Translations under genes and position numbers: made by a program
Shown here: piece after piece, positions 37,045 to 46,296 of the stretch
Numbering within the stretch: position 1 is the first letter of the stretch
Layout of the letters: the number at the start of each line of letters is the position of its first letter
Origin: JAPPHA01 sp963662705
GTDB lineage: Bacteria > Pseudomonadota > Alphaproteobacteria > Rhodobacterales > Rhodobacteraceae
Assembly: GCA_963662705.2 (NCBI GenBank)
Contig: OY759767.1
Location: forward strand, 1,612,001 to 1,676,000
DNA length: 64,000 nt
Direction of reading: 5' to 3'
Notes under the pieces: generated by a model
Databases searched by the model: none
What the model was told of the DNA's origin: nothing
What the model saw: only the letters and a program-made list of their open reading frames with translations

Positions 37045-38148
37045 TCAGGCAGCGCGGATTTCCTCTGCCGCCTTGTCGATCAGATCAAAGATGAAGGCCG
37101 CCGTCTCCACATTGACCCAGGACAGGCGCGAGCGTTCCTCCGAGGTCAGTGACAGCGCCTCCCGTTCCTGCGGAGTCAACAGCGCTTCAGTCCCCTTGAT
37201 GGTGGAACTCAGGCCGGTCGAACGCACAATTGATGCCCCGTTCTCAGGGTCGCCCAGCAAGGCGTTCAGGAAGATATAGGCATTGTCCATATTCTTGGCG
37301 CCGTTGACCACATTCAGCCCGTAGGCATAGGCTTGTCCGCCCTCTTTCGGGATCGTGTACCCGGCCGAGAACCCGTCGATGATCAGTTGCGAGGACGGCC
37401 CCGATCCGGCCTGTGCCAACGCGATATCGCCGGTGACCATCATCTGCTGCACTTCGGTCGCCGCGTCATAATAGCGGCGGACAAGGTGCTTGTGCTCGAT
37501 CAGGAAATCGCGCGTCTCGTCCACGGCTTTCTGGGCAGCTGCGACATCATCACCATAAGACACCGCAGAACCGTCATGACCCAGATACCCCATGACCATC
37601 GGGAAGAAATCCTGAATCTGATAGGCCGTCTGCTTGGCGTAGTTTTCGTCAAACATGATCGCCCAGCTATCGGGGCGATCCTTGATGACCTCGGTGTTGT
37701 AGAGAAGGCCCGAGGACACAACCACCAAGGGCACGCCCCAGACACTGCCACTGCGCGACACCCAGCTTGCGGTTGCGTACTCTTCCTCGACCTTGTCCCA
37801 GTTGGCCAGCTTGGCCGGGTCGATGGGCGACAACAGATCGGCATCGACGAACTGATAGAACCGGTGCCCGGCACATGACACAATGTCCGCGCTGTAATCG
37901 CCCTGTTCCGCCTTCATCAGGTTGAACATTTCGCCTTGGTCGGTCATCAGCCGGATGTTCACCTTGATGCCGGTATTGTCTTCGAAGGCGTCGCGAAAGT
38001 CGTCGGTGACAAAGCCGTCGTAGGCCCAGACGTTCAACTCGCCCGATTGCGCATGGGCACGGCGGACGAGGAAGGGCGTGGCCAGCGCGGCCAGCCCGGT
38101 GGTTGCTGCGGCGCGCCCGAAGGCACGGCGTGTAATTTGTTTTGTCAT
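37045..38148 (-). CDS. potD: ABC transporter periplasmic binding protein, PotD type
   Basis: The 367-residue protein has a twin-arginine signal peptide (ITRRAFGRAAATTGLAALA, cut after AHAQ) and the PotD/PotF fold (LNVWAYDGFV, GHRFYQFVDADLLSPID, FLNALLGDPENGA). ATG 38148 is preceded by an AAAGGGGG ribosome-binding site. It is first in the potD-B-C-A-cyclodeaminase-lysR operon and faces a divergent LysR gene 212 bases away, so shared control is likely. Confidence 0.9.
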   Translation of the reverse strand: MTKQITRRAFGRAAATTGLAALATPFLVRRAHAQSGELNVWAYDGFVTDDFRDAFEDNTGIKVNIRLMTDQGEMFNLMKAEQGDYSADIVSCAGHRFYQFVDADLLSPIDPAKLANWDKVEEEYATASWVSRSGSVWGVPLVVVSSGLLYNTEVIKDRPDSWAIMFDENYAKQTAYQIQDFFPMVMGYLGHDGSAVSYGDDVAAAQKAVDETRDFLIEHKHLVRRYYDAATEVQQMMVTGDIALAQAGSGPSSQLIIDGFSAGYTIPKEGGQAYAYGLNVVNGAKNMDNAYIFLNALLGDPENGASIVRSTGLSSTIKGTEALLTPQEREALSLTSEERSRLSWVNVETAAFIFDLIDKAAEEIRAA

Positions 38149-38360
38149 GGTTTCCCCCTTTAAATGGCATCCCCGCACGGCAGGCAGCGCCGCCTTTTTC
38201 TTCGCCACTATAGGTTTAGCTTAGCCTTGGGGCGCAGAATGCGCCAGGCGGTCCAATCGCCGATCCAACCCACCATGCAATGGATGACGTCACTTAATAT
38301 GGCCCCAAAAAGAGGTTCAGAACACTTTAAAATCTCTCATCAACAGCATAAGCTTAATTC
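38149..38360. promoter_or_regulatory. Divergent promoter region of potD and a LysR gene
   Basis: The 212-bp gap is AT-rich on the LysR side compared with its surroundings, as expected for back-to-back promoters. No LysR box could be fixed with confidence. Confidence 0.45.
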
Positions 38361-39311
38361 ATGGTAATGCGGCACCATATGCCCTCGGCGCGTTCGCTTC
38401 TGGTTTTCGAGGCCGCCGCGCGGCTGGGCAATTTCTCGCAGGCCGCGGAAGAGTTGAATGTGACGCAGCCCGCGGTCAGCCATGCAGTGTCGACGCTGGA
38501 AAAGCACCTTGAGCAGAAGCTTTTCGTACGCACTGGGCCAAAACTGACCCTGACGGAACATGGCGAGCGGCTAAGCCAAGCGGCCTCGCGCGCATTTGAC
38601 GACATCGAAGGGGTGATCAACGAGATCAGAAACCCGCAGGAGGACCGCGAGATCGTTATGCTGTCACTCTCGACCGGGCTGGTAACCCACTGGCTGCTGC
38701 CCCGTTATGACCGCTTCCGAAACGAGTTTCCGCAACTTGATCTGCAATTCCAGTTGCTGCCGGGCAGCGTTGGCGGACCGCTCAACAGTTGCGATCTGGG
38801 CCTGCGTGTGGCGGCGGGCAAGGATCGGCTCCAGATCAACGGTTGGTTCGCCCCCGAACGGGTGCTGGCGGTCGGTACGCCGGGATACCTGCGGGACCAC
38901 GGGCCATTGCAGGCTGCTGATGCACGCCATACGCTGATCAGCCTGCGACGGGTGGTCTATGGTTGGCCGGATTTCCTGGCCTCGGTCGGACAGGGCGATC
39001 TTGGCCCGTTCGAGCATTTGTCCTTTCCCGATTATGCCGTAGTGCTGCAGGCGGCCATTGGAGGGCAGGGGCTGGCGCTAGGCTGGACCTCGGTCGTCTC
39101 GCGGCTGATCATCGACGAATCGCTGGTGCCGGCGACCGACGCGGTTATCGATTCCGACCGCAGCTATCACCTCGTGACCTCCGGCCAGCGTGCCATCCGC
39201 CCCAGTGTAGTGGCCGTGCGTGACTGGCTGATCGCCGAGATGGAGGACGAGGAACGCCGTATGCAGGAAATGTTTCGCGACGTTCCGCATTTCCATATGA
39301 CCTATTCCTGA
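38361..39311 (+). CDS. LysR-family regulator (GcvA-like)
   Basis: This 316-residue LTTR has an N-terminal winged HTH (LVFEAAARLGNFSQAAEELNVTQPAVSHAVSTLE) and a GcvA-type effector domain (LSTGLVTHWLLPRYDRFRNE, LQAAIGGQGLALGWTSVVS). It is divergent from the potD operon and upstream of an enolase-superfamily gene on the same strand, and may control either. Three close in-frame ATGs (38361, 38367, 38379) leave the exact start open. Confidence 0.88.
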   Translation: MVMRHHMPSARSLLVFEAAARLGNFSQAAEELNVTQPAVSHAVSTLEKHLEQKLFVRTGPKLTLTEHGERLSQAASRAFDDIEGVINEIRNPQEDREIVMLSLSTGLVTHWLLPRYDRFRNEFPQLDLQFQLLPGSVGGPLNSCDLGLRVAAGKDRLQINGWFAPERVLAVGTPGYLRDHGPLQAADARHTLISLRRVVYGWPDFLASVGQGDLGPFEHLSFPDYAVVLQAAIGGQGLALGWTSVVSRLIIDESLVPATDAVIDSDRSYHLVTSGQRAIRPSVVAVRDWLIAEMEDEERRMQEMFRDVPHFHMTYS

Positions 39312-39401
39312 TGCGACGGCCCTTCGGACAAATAGTGCTTTGCCAAGCGCTTGGCCGCCGTGGATCATGAGCGGGGCGGACAGGACGGGGATAAGGGTCA
39401 G

Positions 39402-40562
39402 ATGAAAACAGTCGCGGCGAACATATTCGTGGTGCCTGTGGGCAACCGGACAGGCGTCATCCTCGAGCTAGAAACCGACCAAGGGATCAGCGGGCTGGGC
39501 GAAGCCGGGATCGCTTACGGGATGGGAACCGAGGCCACCGCAGCCATGGTCGCGCAGTTGGTGCAATCCGTCGTACTCGGCCAGAACCCCGGACCGGTCG
39601 AGCTGATCTGGAGCAATCTATATGAGCGCGGCTACTGGACCAAGGGCGGCGGCGCGATCACGTCTGCCGCGATGAGCGCGATAGAGGTCGCGTTGTGGGA
39701 TATCAAGGGCAAGGCGCTTGGGGTGCCGGTCTACAGTCTTCTCGGTGGGCCGTTCCGGGACAAGATCGACACTTATGCGAATGGATGGTGGATGGGCTGC
39801 GAAACCGCGCAGGATTTTGCAAAGGCCGGGCAGCGGGCCGTCGAGGCGGGCGCGCGTGGGCTCAAGCTCTATCCGCTGGGGCTGATGGACCCGGAGACCG
39901 TGATCCGCCACCCCACAAGGCGGCGGGTCGACCCCGGCCTGCTTGAACTTGCGGTGGGCCGGGTCAGGGAGCTGCGCGCCGCCGTCGGGCCAGGGGTCGA
40001 CATTCTGCTGGATCTTGGCGGTGGTTTGCACGCCGATCAGATGCGCCCGCTGCTGCGGCGGCTGGCCCATTTTGATGTCGGTTTTGCCGAAGAACCGATG
40101 GACCCTGGAACGCCGGATGCTCTGCGCAACCTTGATCGGCCCATCCCCTGCGCGGCCGGGGAACGAGTCTATATGCGATACGGATTTCATCGCCTGCTGG
40201 GCACAGGGGCGGTCGATATTCTGCAACCCGACATCTGCAATGTAGGCGGCCTGGCCGAGGCCCGTAGGATCGCCGCGATGGGTGAGGTTCACAACACCAG
40301 CGTGTCGCCGCATAACTATGGCACCACGCTGGCTTCGGTGATCGCCGTGCAGTTTTCGGCCTCCATCCCCAATTTCCGTTCGTTGGAGATCTTCCCCGAT
40401 TTCCGCCTAGAGCCCGGCTATATCCCTCTGATTGATCACCCGGTCGAGCAGACGCTGGACCAGGGCCGTCTTTCACTGCCGCAGGGTGCGGGGCTGGGCG
40501 TGTCGCTGCGCCGCTCGGACGTTGAAGGCCGGTTGTGGCGCCGGATTGAGGGGGCGGGCTGA
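39402..40562 (+). CDS. Mandelate racemase/muconate lactonizing family enzyme
   Basis: The 386-residue enolase-superfamily protein has candidate acid/base Lys155 (GLKLYP), metal ligands Asp204 (ILLDLGGG), Glu230 (GFAEEP) and Glu254 (AAGERV), and His304 (SPHNYGT). The asparagine that usually follows the first metal Asp is replaced by Gly (DLGG), an unusual detail. ATG 39402 is chosen at MKTVAANIF. Members dehydrate or racemise acid sugars; substrate unknown. It follows the LysR gene by 90 bases and ends just before the IS remnant. Confidence 0.85.
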   Translation: MKTVAANIFVVPVGNRTGVILELETDQGISGLGEAGIAYGMGTEATAAMVAQLVQSVVLGQNPGPVELIWSNLYERGYWTKGGGAITSAAMSAIEVALWDIKGKALGVPVYSLLGGPFRDKIDTYANGWWMGCETAQDFAKAGQRAVEAGARGLKLYPLGLMDPETVIRHPTRRRVDPGLLELAVGRVRELRAAVGPGVDILLDLGGGLHADQMRPLLRRLAHFDVGFAEEPMDPGTPDALRNLDRPIPCAAGERVYMRYGFHRLLGTGAVDILQPDICNVGGLAEARRIAAMGEVHNTSVSPHNYGTTLASVIAVQFSASIPNFRSLEIFPDFRLEPGYIPLIDHPVEQTLDQGRLSLPQGAGLGVSLRRSDVEGRLWRRIEGAG

Positions 40563-40603
40563 TCCAACCGCACAATCTGTCATCCAGCTATTCCAAAAAG
40601 TAA

Positions 40604-42145
40604 TTAGGTCGTCTGCCGCGCAACACTTAACACGGCTGATTTTTGTTGGCGGTTTCTTGCGCGTTCGCTTGGCCGTTCGATTGCTGGCATCGGGTTTTCT
40701 GGCAGGTGGTTTTGGCGCCGCCGGGTGGTTTGCGGCGATATTTTGCCCCTGGCGGTCGATTCCGGCCGCGCCCGATCGGCCTGCCTGGCGTTGCCGGGCA
40801 GGATGTGTGGCCGTGATGTGGTGGTGACCCCTTGCGGGTCTATGCGGCGGACATTGTGCGTGGCCGCGTGTTCTGGCTGAGCCGGAGATCGTCGAGCACG
40901 AGGCGCGGGTTCCGGTTCAACTTTTCGATGGTCGGCCTGACCGGCTTGTTGCGTCCGAGGATGAGGCCGATGGCGCAGCACCGCGTCCACGATGATTGGC
41001 CAGATCTGGTTGAACTTGTCCTCGTGTCCCGGAATCGCCACCGGATGCGCGTTGCCGGAACTGGCGATGTAGGGCTCCAGGTAGGGCTGCGCCGCCAGCT
41101 GTTCGTCGGACAACGCATTGACGCCATAAGGGATGAGGGGGCTGTAGTTCGAGAACTCGCCCTGCAGTTCCGCGCTGGCCGCGGTCTTGAGAAATTCGAA
41201 CGCCGCCTCGGGGTGGTCGGTGTTGGCGTCGATCGCCAGCGCCATGTTGTTGCCGCCGGTCCCCGGCCCGTCCCAGGGATGCTGGGCGGCCTTGTAGCAG
41301 TCGAAGTTCTCGGGGTTGTTTTCCCGGATGAACGGGAATTGCCACTGCCCGTCGATGCTCATCGCCGAGCCGCCGGTGGCGAACAGCGAGCGCTGGTCGG
41401 TCTCGGTCATGCCCTGCGGCACCAGTTCCTCGTCATAAAGCGTCTTCATGAAGTTCAGCGCGTCGATCACCGCCCGCGAGTCGACCGTGAAGTTGCCCTC
41501 CTCGTCGGCGTAGGAACCGCCGTGCGCGATGGACCACATCAGCAGCATCTCGTAGGTCGGATCCTCGTTGGCATTGACCATGTTGGCGCCGTAGCGGGTG
41601 ACCCGGCCGTCGTCGCCGCGCCGCACGAGCTGGCGGGCGTAGTCGAGAAACTCCTCGGGCGTGGTCGGCGGCCCTTCGAGCCCGGCCTCCTCGAAATAGC
41701 AGACGTTGTAGATCAGCTCGAGCGTGCGGCCGGTGATCGGCAGCGCGTAGATCTCGCCGCCCTCGCTGAGCGAATCGAAACCGCCCTCGACGATCCGGTC
41801 CTTCAGCCCGGCCTCCTCGATCATGTCGGTCAGCGGCAGCACGGCCTCGGCGGCCAGCATCTCGCCCAGGTTGTTGGGGTTCACGATCAGAACGTCGGCG
41901 CCCGCCCCGCTCACCGCCTGGATCAGAACCTGCGAGTAATATTCGCTCGCCGGCGTGTTGCGCGGCGCGACGGTGTGGCCGCTTTGTTCGTTGTAGGTGT
42001 CGACCAGCAGGTGCCACCACTCGCCCATGCCGGGGGCGTCGTAGTCGATGACGAGGAAGCTGATTTCCTCCTGCGACTGCGCGGCGAACGGAAGCGCGAT
42101 CAGCATCGAGCCGGCCAGCAGCGCCATCTTGGTTTTGTTGAACAT
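40604..42145 (-). pseudogene. Second copy of the ABC binding protein, 3' end replaced by IS sequence
   Basis: From ATG 42145 the first 390 or so codons look identical to the intact binding-protein gene at 48129-49379. At 40973-40974 homology ends and the frame runs into an ISAs1-family remnant, giving about 120 foreign residues to a stop at 40604. The last 26 or so native residues, ending CCAN, are lost. The signal peptide and ligand domains are kept, so a chimeric 513-residue protein could be made, though the helix lost at the C-terminus makes function doubtful. A 286-bp element is inserted directly upstream of the ribosome-binding site. Confidence 0.85.
40632..40974 (-). mobile_element. ISAs1-family remnant, copy 1 (343 bp)
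   Basis: This segment matches 49518-49860 over its whole length, with two differences noticed (near 40690 and 40891). It holds the last codons of an ISAs1-type transposase (LGRNKPVRPTIEKLNRNPR) and the IS end. It is joined at 40973-40974 to the truncated binding-protein gene with two bases of shared sequence. Confidence 0.8.
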
Positions 42146-42165
42146 CGGGTCTCTCCTGTTTAGAC
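40973..42165 (-). repeat. Duplicated segment, copy 1 (first part)
   Basis: This 1,193-bp stretch matches 48207-49399 base for base as far as I compared. The match resumes after the miniature element at 42452-42567 (with 49392-49507). Together these make a 1,301-bp direct repeat 7.2 kb from its partner. Confidence 0.85.
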
Positions 42166-42451
42166 GGAACTTCAAACGGAACAAAACGGAATCATCGGTG
42201 AGAAAGTCGTTTAATTAGAGTCACTTACGTGGATTCCGGAGGAGGTGATTCCGGCTAAATGTTCCCATGTAAAATCCCGCAAATGTTGAAAATTTAGTTG
42301 ACGATTTGTCCCCCTGACGATTAATTTCGCATAGAGGTCGTCGGATTTTGAAGATAATTCGGAAAATTTGTTCCCAGTACGAGTCCCGTTTTGGTTCTGA
42401 CTAAGTCGTTGTTGGAAAACAGAAAAATGTGAAACCCGGCTGTGAAGTTCC
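42166..42451. mobile_element. Miniature inverted-repeat element (286 bp) with 8-bp target duplication
   Basis: The element begins GGAACTTCA and ends TGAAGTTCC, and is flanked on both sides by GTTTAGAC (42158-42165 and 42452-42459). The duplicated locus at 49392-49399 has one GTTTAGAC and no insert, so it is the empty site. The element is AT-rich compared with its surroundings, contains no open frame of use, and lies immediately upstream of the AGGAGAG ribosome-binding site of the copied binding-protein gene. The parent transposon family is unknown; 8-bp duplications occur in several IS families. Confidence 0.9.
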
Positions 42452-42567
42452 GTTTAGACACGGGTCTTTCGCCGCCGCCCGCCCCGCCGACGGTCCGGGT
42501 CGGTCGCCGGTCCGGGCGGAGGCTCCTGTTAGTACGCGCATCGACTATGAATTGGTACCCGCATCGG
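42452..42567 (-). repeat. Duplicated segment, copy 1 (upstream part)
   Basis: This 116-bp stretch is the upstream leader of the binding-protein gene and matches 49392-49507. It was split from the gene by the miniature element. Confidence 0.85.
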
Positions 42568-42573
42568 CTATGA
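42537..42573. repeat. 14-bp direct repeat upstream of the binding-protein gene
   Basis: CGCATCGRCTATGA occurs at 42537-42550 and 42560-42573, a 23-bp spacing close to two helical turns, as in regulator-binding tandem sites. In the second locus only the first unit is whole (49477-49490); the next is cut by the IS end at 49507. Confidence 0.55.
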
Positions 42574-42718
42574 AAGCGGCCGCGGCGTTCGGCAAAGCCA
42601 CTTTTGGGAGTGCCAGGATGCCGAAATTTCCGGCTCCGGGTGATCGACCGACCCGGGTGGTCGGCTAGTCTGGGCGTGGCGCCGCGGCGTGGCAGGAATT
42701 CGGACAGGACGGACAGGT

Positions 42719-44290
42719 GTGACCCGGACCACCTTGACGCAGCTTCACGGCCGGGCCTTCGACGCAGTGATCGTCGGCGGCGGCATCAGCGGCGCCAGTG
42801 CGGCGCAGCACCTGGCGGCGGCCGGCTATTCGGTGCTGCTGGTGGAGAAGAACGATTATGCCTCCGCCGCGACCAGCCGCTCGGGGCGGCTTCTGCACTG
42901 CGGGCTGCGCTACCTGGGCCCGGCCTATTCGCCCTGGGAGTTCCTGCGCGATCCGCGCAAGCTGACCAAAGCGGTCTCGGCCGCCTGGCGCTCGATCCGG
43001 TCGAGCAGCGAATTCGTCCGCACCTCGCCCGGGCGCCAGCGGCCGATGAACGTCTACGCGGTGATCGAGCGCGGCATGGCCTATCGCGGCTGGCAGGTCG
43101 ACATCGGCGCGCGGCTGCTGCAATGGGCCAACCTCAACCGCCAGTCGTTGGGCTACCGCCGGTTCCGCGCCGGCCGCAGCGCGGAGCTTCCCTATGTCGG
43201 CTGGCTGCGCGACACCGGGCGGATGACCGACGTGATCCGGATCCGGGACCGGCAGTTCTGGTGGCCGGAACGGATCTGCATCGACGCGGTGATGGACGCA
43301 CAGCGGCTCGGCGCGGTCGTGCGCAACTATACCGAGGCCAGCGGGCTGGAGCGATCGGCGGCCGGCGGCTGGCAGGTGCGGCTGGCCGATACGCTGTCGC
43401 CGAACGACACCGCCTTGGTCTCGGGCAAGGCGCTCCTGAACATGGCGGGGCCGTGGATCGACCGGCTGAACCGGATGACCGGGCAGGACGGCGTGCCGCG
43501 CAAGATCGTCGCGGTGAAGGGGGTGCATATCCTGGTTCGGCTGCCCGACCGCCTGCGAGGCGAGGGTTTCATGGGATTCAACCGCATGAACGAGGGGCTG
43601 ACCTGTCTGCCCTGGGGCGAGATGCATTTCGTCGGGCCGACCGAAACCCTCTATGACGGCGATCTGGACGACGTGCGCCCCGAGGAAGCGGACGTGCGGG
43701 AGATCCTGGAGGAGGTCAACCACCTGCTGCCGGGCATCGGGCTGACGCGCGGCGACGTGCGGCAGGCCTGGGCGGGGGTGCGGCCGATCACCTATCACCC
43801 GGACTTTCCCAAGGGCGACCGGATGTCCTTCAGCAAGCTGCACGACATGACCGACGAGGGACTGCCCAACGTCTTCACGCTGACCTGGGCGGCGATCATG
43901 TTCCACCGCTCCGCCGCGCGCGAGATCGTCGCCGCCGTGGGCAGGCGCGTGGCGCCGTCGGGGGCGCCGCAGGCGCCGTCCTTCGCGCCGCCGCCCCGGC
44001 CCCGCGGCGGCGCGCCGCCGGTGATCGAGGGCTCCGACGCGGCGACGCTGGACGACGTGGTGCACGCGGTGACGCAGGAGCAGGCGCGCGGCCTGGTGGA
44101 CATCCTGTTCCGCCGGCTGCCGGTCGGCTGGTTCATGTCGGTCCCGCCCGAAGCCGTGGAATGCGCCGCCCGCGCCGCCGCCGGCCCGGCGGCGTGGAGC
44201 GAGGCGCAGACCCGGCAGGAGATACGCGCCTTCCGCGACTACGTGGCCCGGTATCACCTGGACGACGGGCTGACGCCCTGGGCGGCGTGA
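42719..44290 (+). CDS. GlpD-like FAD-dependent dehydrogenase
   Basis: The 523-residue flavoprotein has the N-terminal Rossmann motif DAVIVGGGISGASAAQHLAA, the GlpD-type TSRSGRLLHCGLRYL box and, near residue 245, NMAGPWIDRL. The C-terminal domain (about 420-520) fits the GlpD alpha-helical tail. It probably oxidises glycerol 3-phosphate or a related polyol phosphate at the membrane and passes electrons to quinone. GTG 42719 after ACAGG is preferred; GTG 42689 is possible. It faces away from the duplicated binding-protein copy and lies near a sugar/polyol ABC operon, suggesting one pathway. The exact substrate is open. Confidence 0.75.
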   Translation: MTRTTLTQLHGRAFDAVIVGGGISGASAAQHLAAAGYSVLLVEKNDYASAATSRSGRLLHCGLRYLGPAYSPWEFLRDPRKLTKAVSAAWRSIRSSSEFVRTSPGRQRPMNVYAVIERGMAYRGWQVDIGARLLQWANLNRQSLGYRRFRAGRSAELPYVGWLRDTGRMTDVIRIRDRQFWWPERICIDAVMDAQRLGAVVRNYTEASGLERSAAGGWQVRLADTLSPNDTALVSGKALLNMAGPWIDRLNRMTGQDGVPRKIVAVKGVHILVRLPDRLRGEGFMGFNRMNEGLTCLPWGEMHFVGPTETLYDGDLDDVRPEEADVREILEEVNHLLPGIGLTRGDVRQAWAGVRPITYHPDFPKGDRMSFSKLHDMTDEGLPNVFTLTWAAIMFHRSAAREIVAAVGRRVAPSGAPQAPSFAPPPRPRGGAPPVIEGSDAATLDDVVHAVTQEQARGLVDILFRRLPVGWFMSVPPEAVECAARAAAGPAAWSEAQTRQEIRAFRDYVARYHLDDGLTPWAA

Positions 44291-44558
44291 CAGGCGCGCC
44301 CCGGCGATGATCCCGGCGCGACCGACGCCGTCTTCGCAGCGGCGCCGGGAATTGATGAGTCAGGGCCGAGGGTCGCAAACCCGCGCATCGGCGATCCGCA
44401 GGTTGGCGACCCGCCGGCAGTGCTTCAGCCTACATCGTTACCTCCGTAAGCCGCCCTGGCTGCTACCAGCCGAAGCGACAATTTGCTGGGTGGGATTCGC
44501 ACCCACAAGGATGACGCGCCTTTCCTTTCCACGGCGCACTTGGTAATCGAGGCTAGAA
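44291..44558. other. Gene-free gap with a T-arm-like hairpin
   Basis: The gap between the flavoprotein and a truncated LysR gene holds a GTGGG-7-CCCAC hairpin at 44490-44506 that resembles a tRNA T-arm on the minus strand, but no acceptor or other arm pairs with it. No gene is supported. The missing LysR helix-turn-helix should have been here. Confidence 0.4.
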
Positions 44559-45208
44559 TTGTCGCGCGCCTCGCTGAAGCTGAAGGCGAACCCCTCCGGC
44601 GGCAGTCTCGATCTGGCGATCCGGCCAGCGTTCGGGATGCATTGGCTGGCACCGCGGCTGCGCGGCTTCGACGAACGGCATCCGGCGGTGACGGTGAACC
44701 TGTCAACGCGCCTTGCACCGTTCGAGTTCCGGCGCGAGAAGTTCGACGCCGCGCTGCATTACGGCTGGCAGGACAGGCACGGCGCGGCTTATCTGGAACT
44801 GGCGCGGGAACATCTGGTGGCGGTGAGCGCGCCGGGCCTGATGCCCGGTACCGCGGCGCATCCGTCGGAGCTTCTGGACCGGCCGCTGTTGCATCTCGAG
44901 AGCCGCCCGAGCGCCTGGGAGGAATGGTTCCTGGCGCAGGGCTGTCCGGCGGAGGGGCTGCGCGGCATGATGTTCGACCAGTTCGCGACGCTGGCCGAGG
45001 CGGCGGCGCTGGGGTTCGGCCTGGCGCTGGTGCCGGATTACCTGGCGCAGGCGGAGATCGCGGCGGCCGGCTGGTGTGCGTCTTTCCGGGCCGCACCGAA
45101 CAATCCGGCCGCTATTACCTCGTCTGGCCCGAGGACAGCGAGCCGCGAGCGCCGCTGCGCGATCTGATCGACTGGCTGAAGCAACTCGGGCCGGACGATC
45201 ATCTTTGA
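44559..45208 (+). pseudogene. Truncated LysR-type regulator lacking its DNA-binding domain
   Basis: The frame from 44559 carries only the effector-binding half of a GcvA-like LTTR (RPAFGMHWLAPRLRGFDERH, FDAALHYGW, QFATLAEAAALGFGLALVPDYL). The HTH is absent. Near 45075 the native tail continues in another frame (LVCVFPGRTEQSGRYYLVWP ... LIDWLKQLG) to a stop at 45208. A 5' deletion and a frameshift show that this neighbour of the ABC operon is dead. Confidence 0.8.
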
Positions 45209-45209
45209 A

Positions 45210-46283
<1,074 letters not shown>

Positions 46284-46296
46284 GCGCCGCCCCCCT

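Noticed and set aside
40832..42163. Long plus-strand frames antisense to both binding-protein copies (also 48258-49397)
   Set aside because: Their mutual identity follows from the DNA duplication and is not evidence of coding.
42665..44257. A 530-codon open frame on the minus strand
   Set aside because: It is antisense to the GlpD-like flavoprotein, which has clear FAD-binding motifs. The antisense product is proline/arginine-rich with no domain.
44490..44506. A tRNA T-arm-like hairpin
   Set aside because: The seven bases after it have no complementary acceptor strand within 90 bases, and no anticodon or D arm is visible, so a tRNA is not supported.
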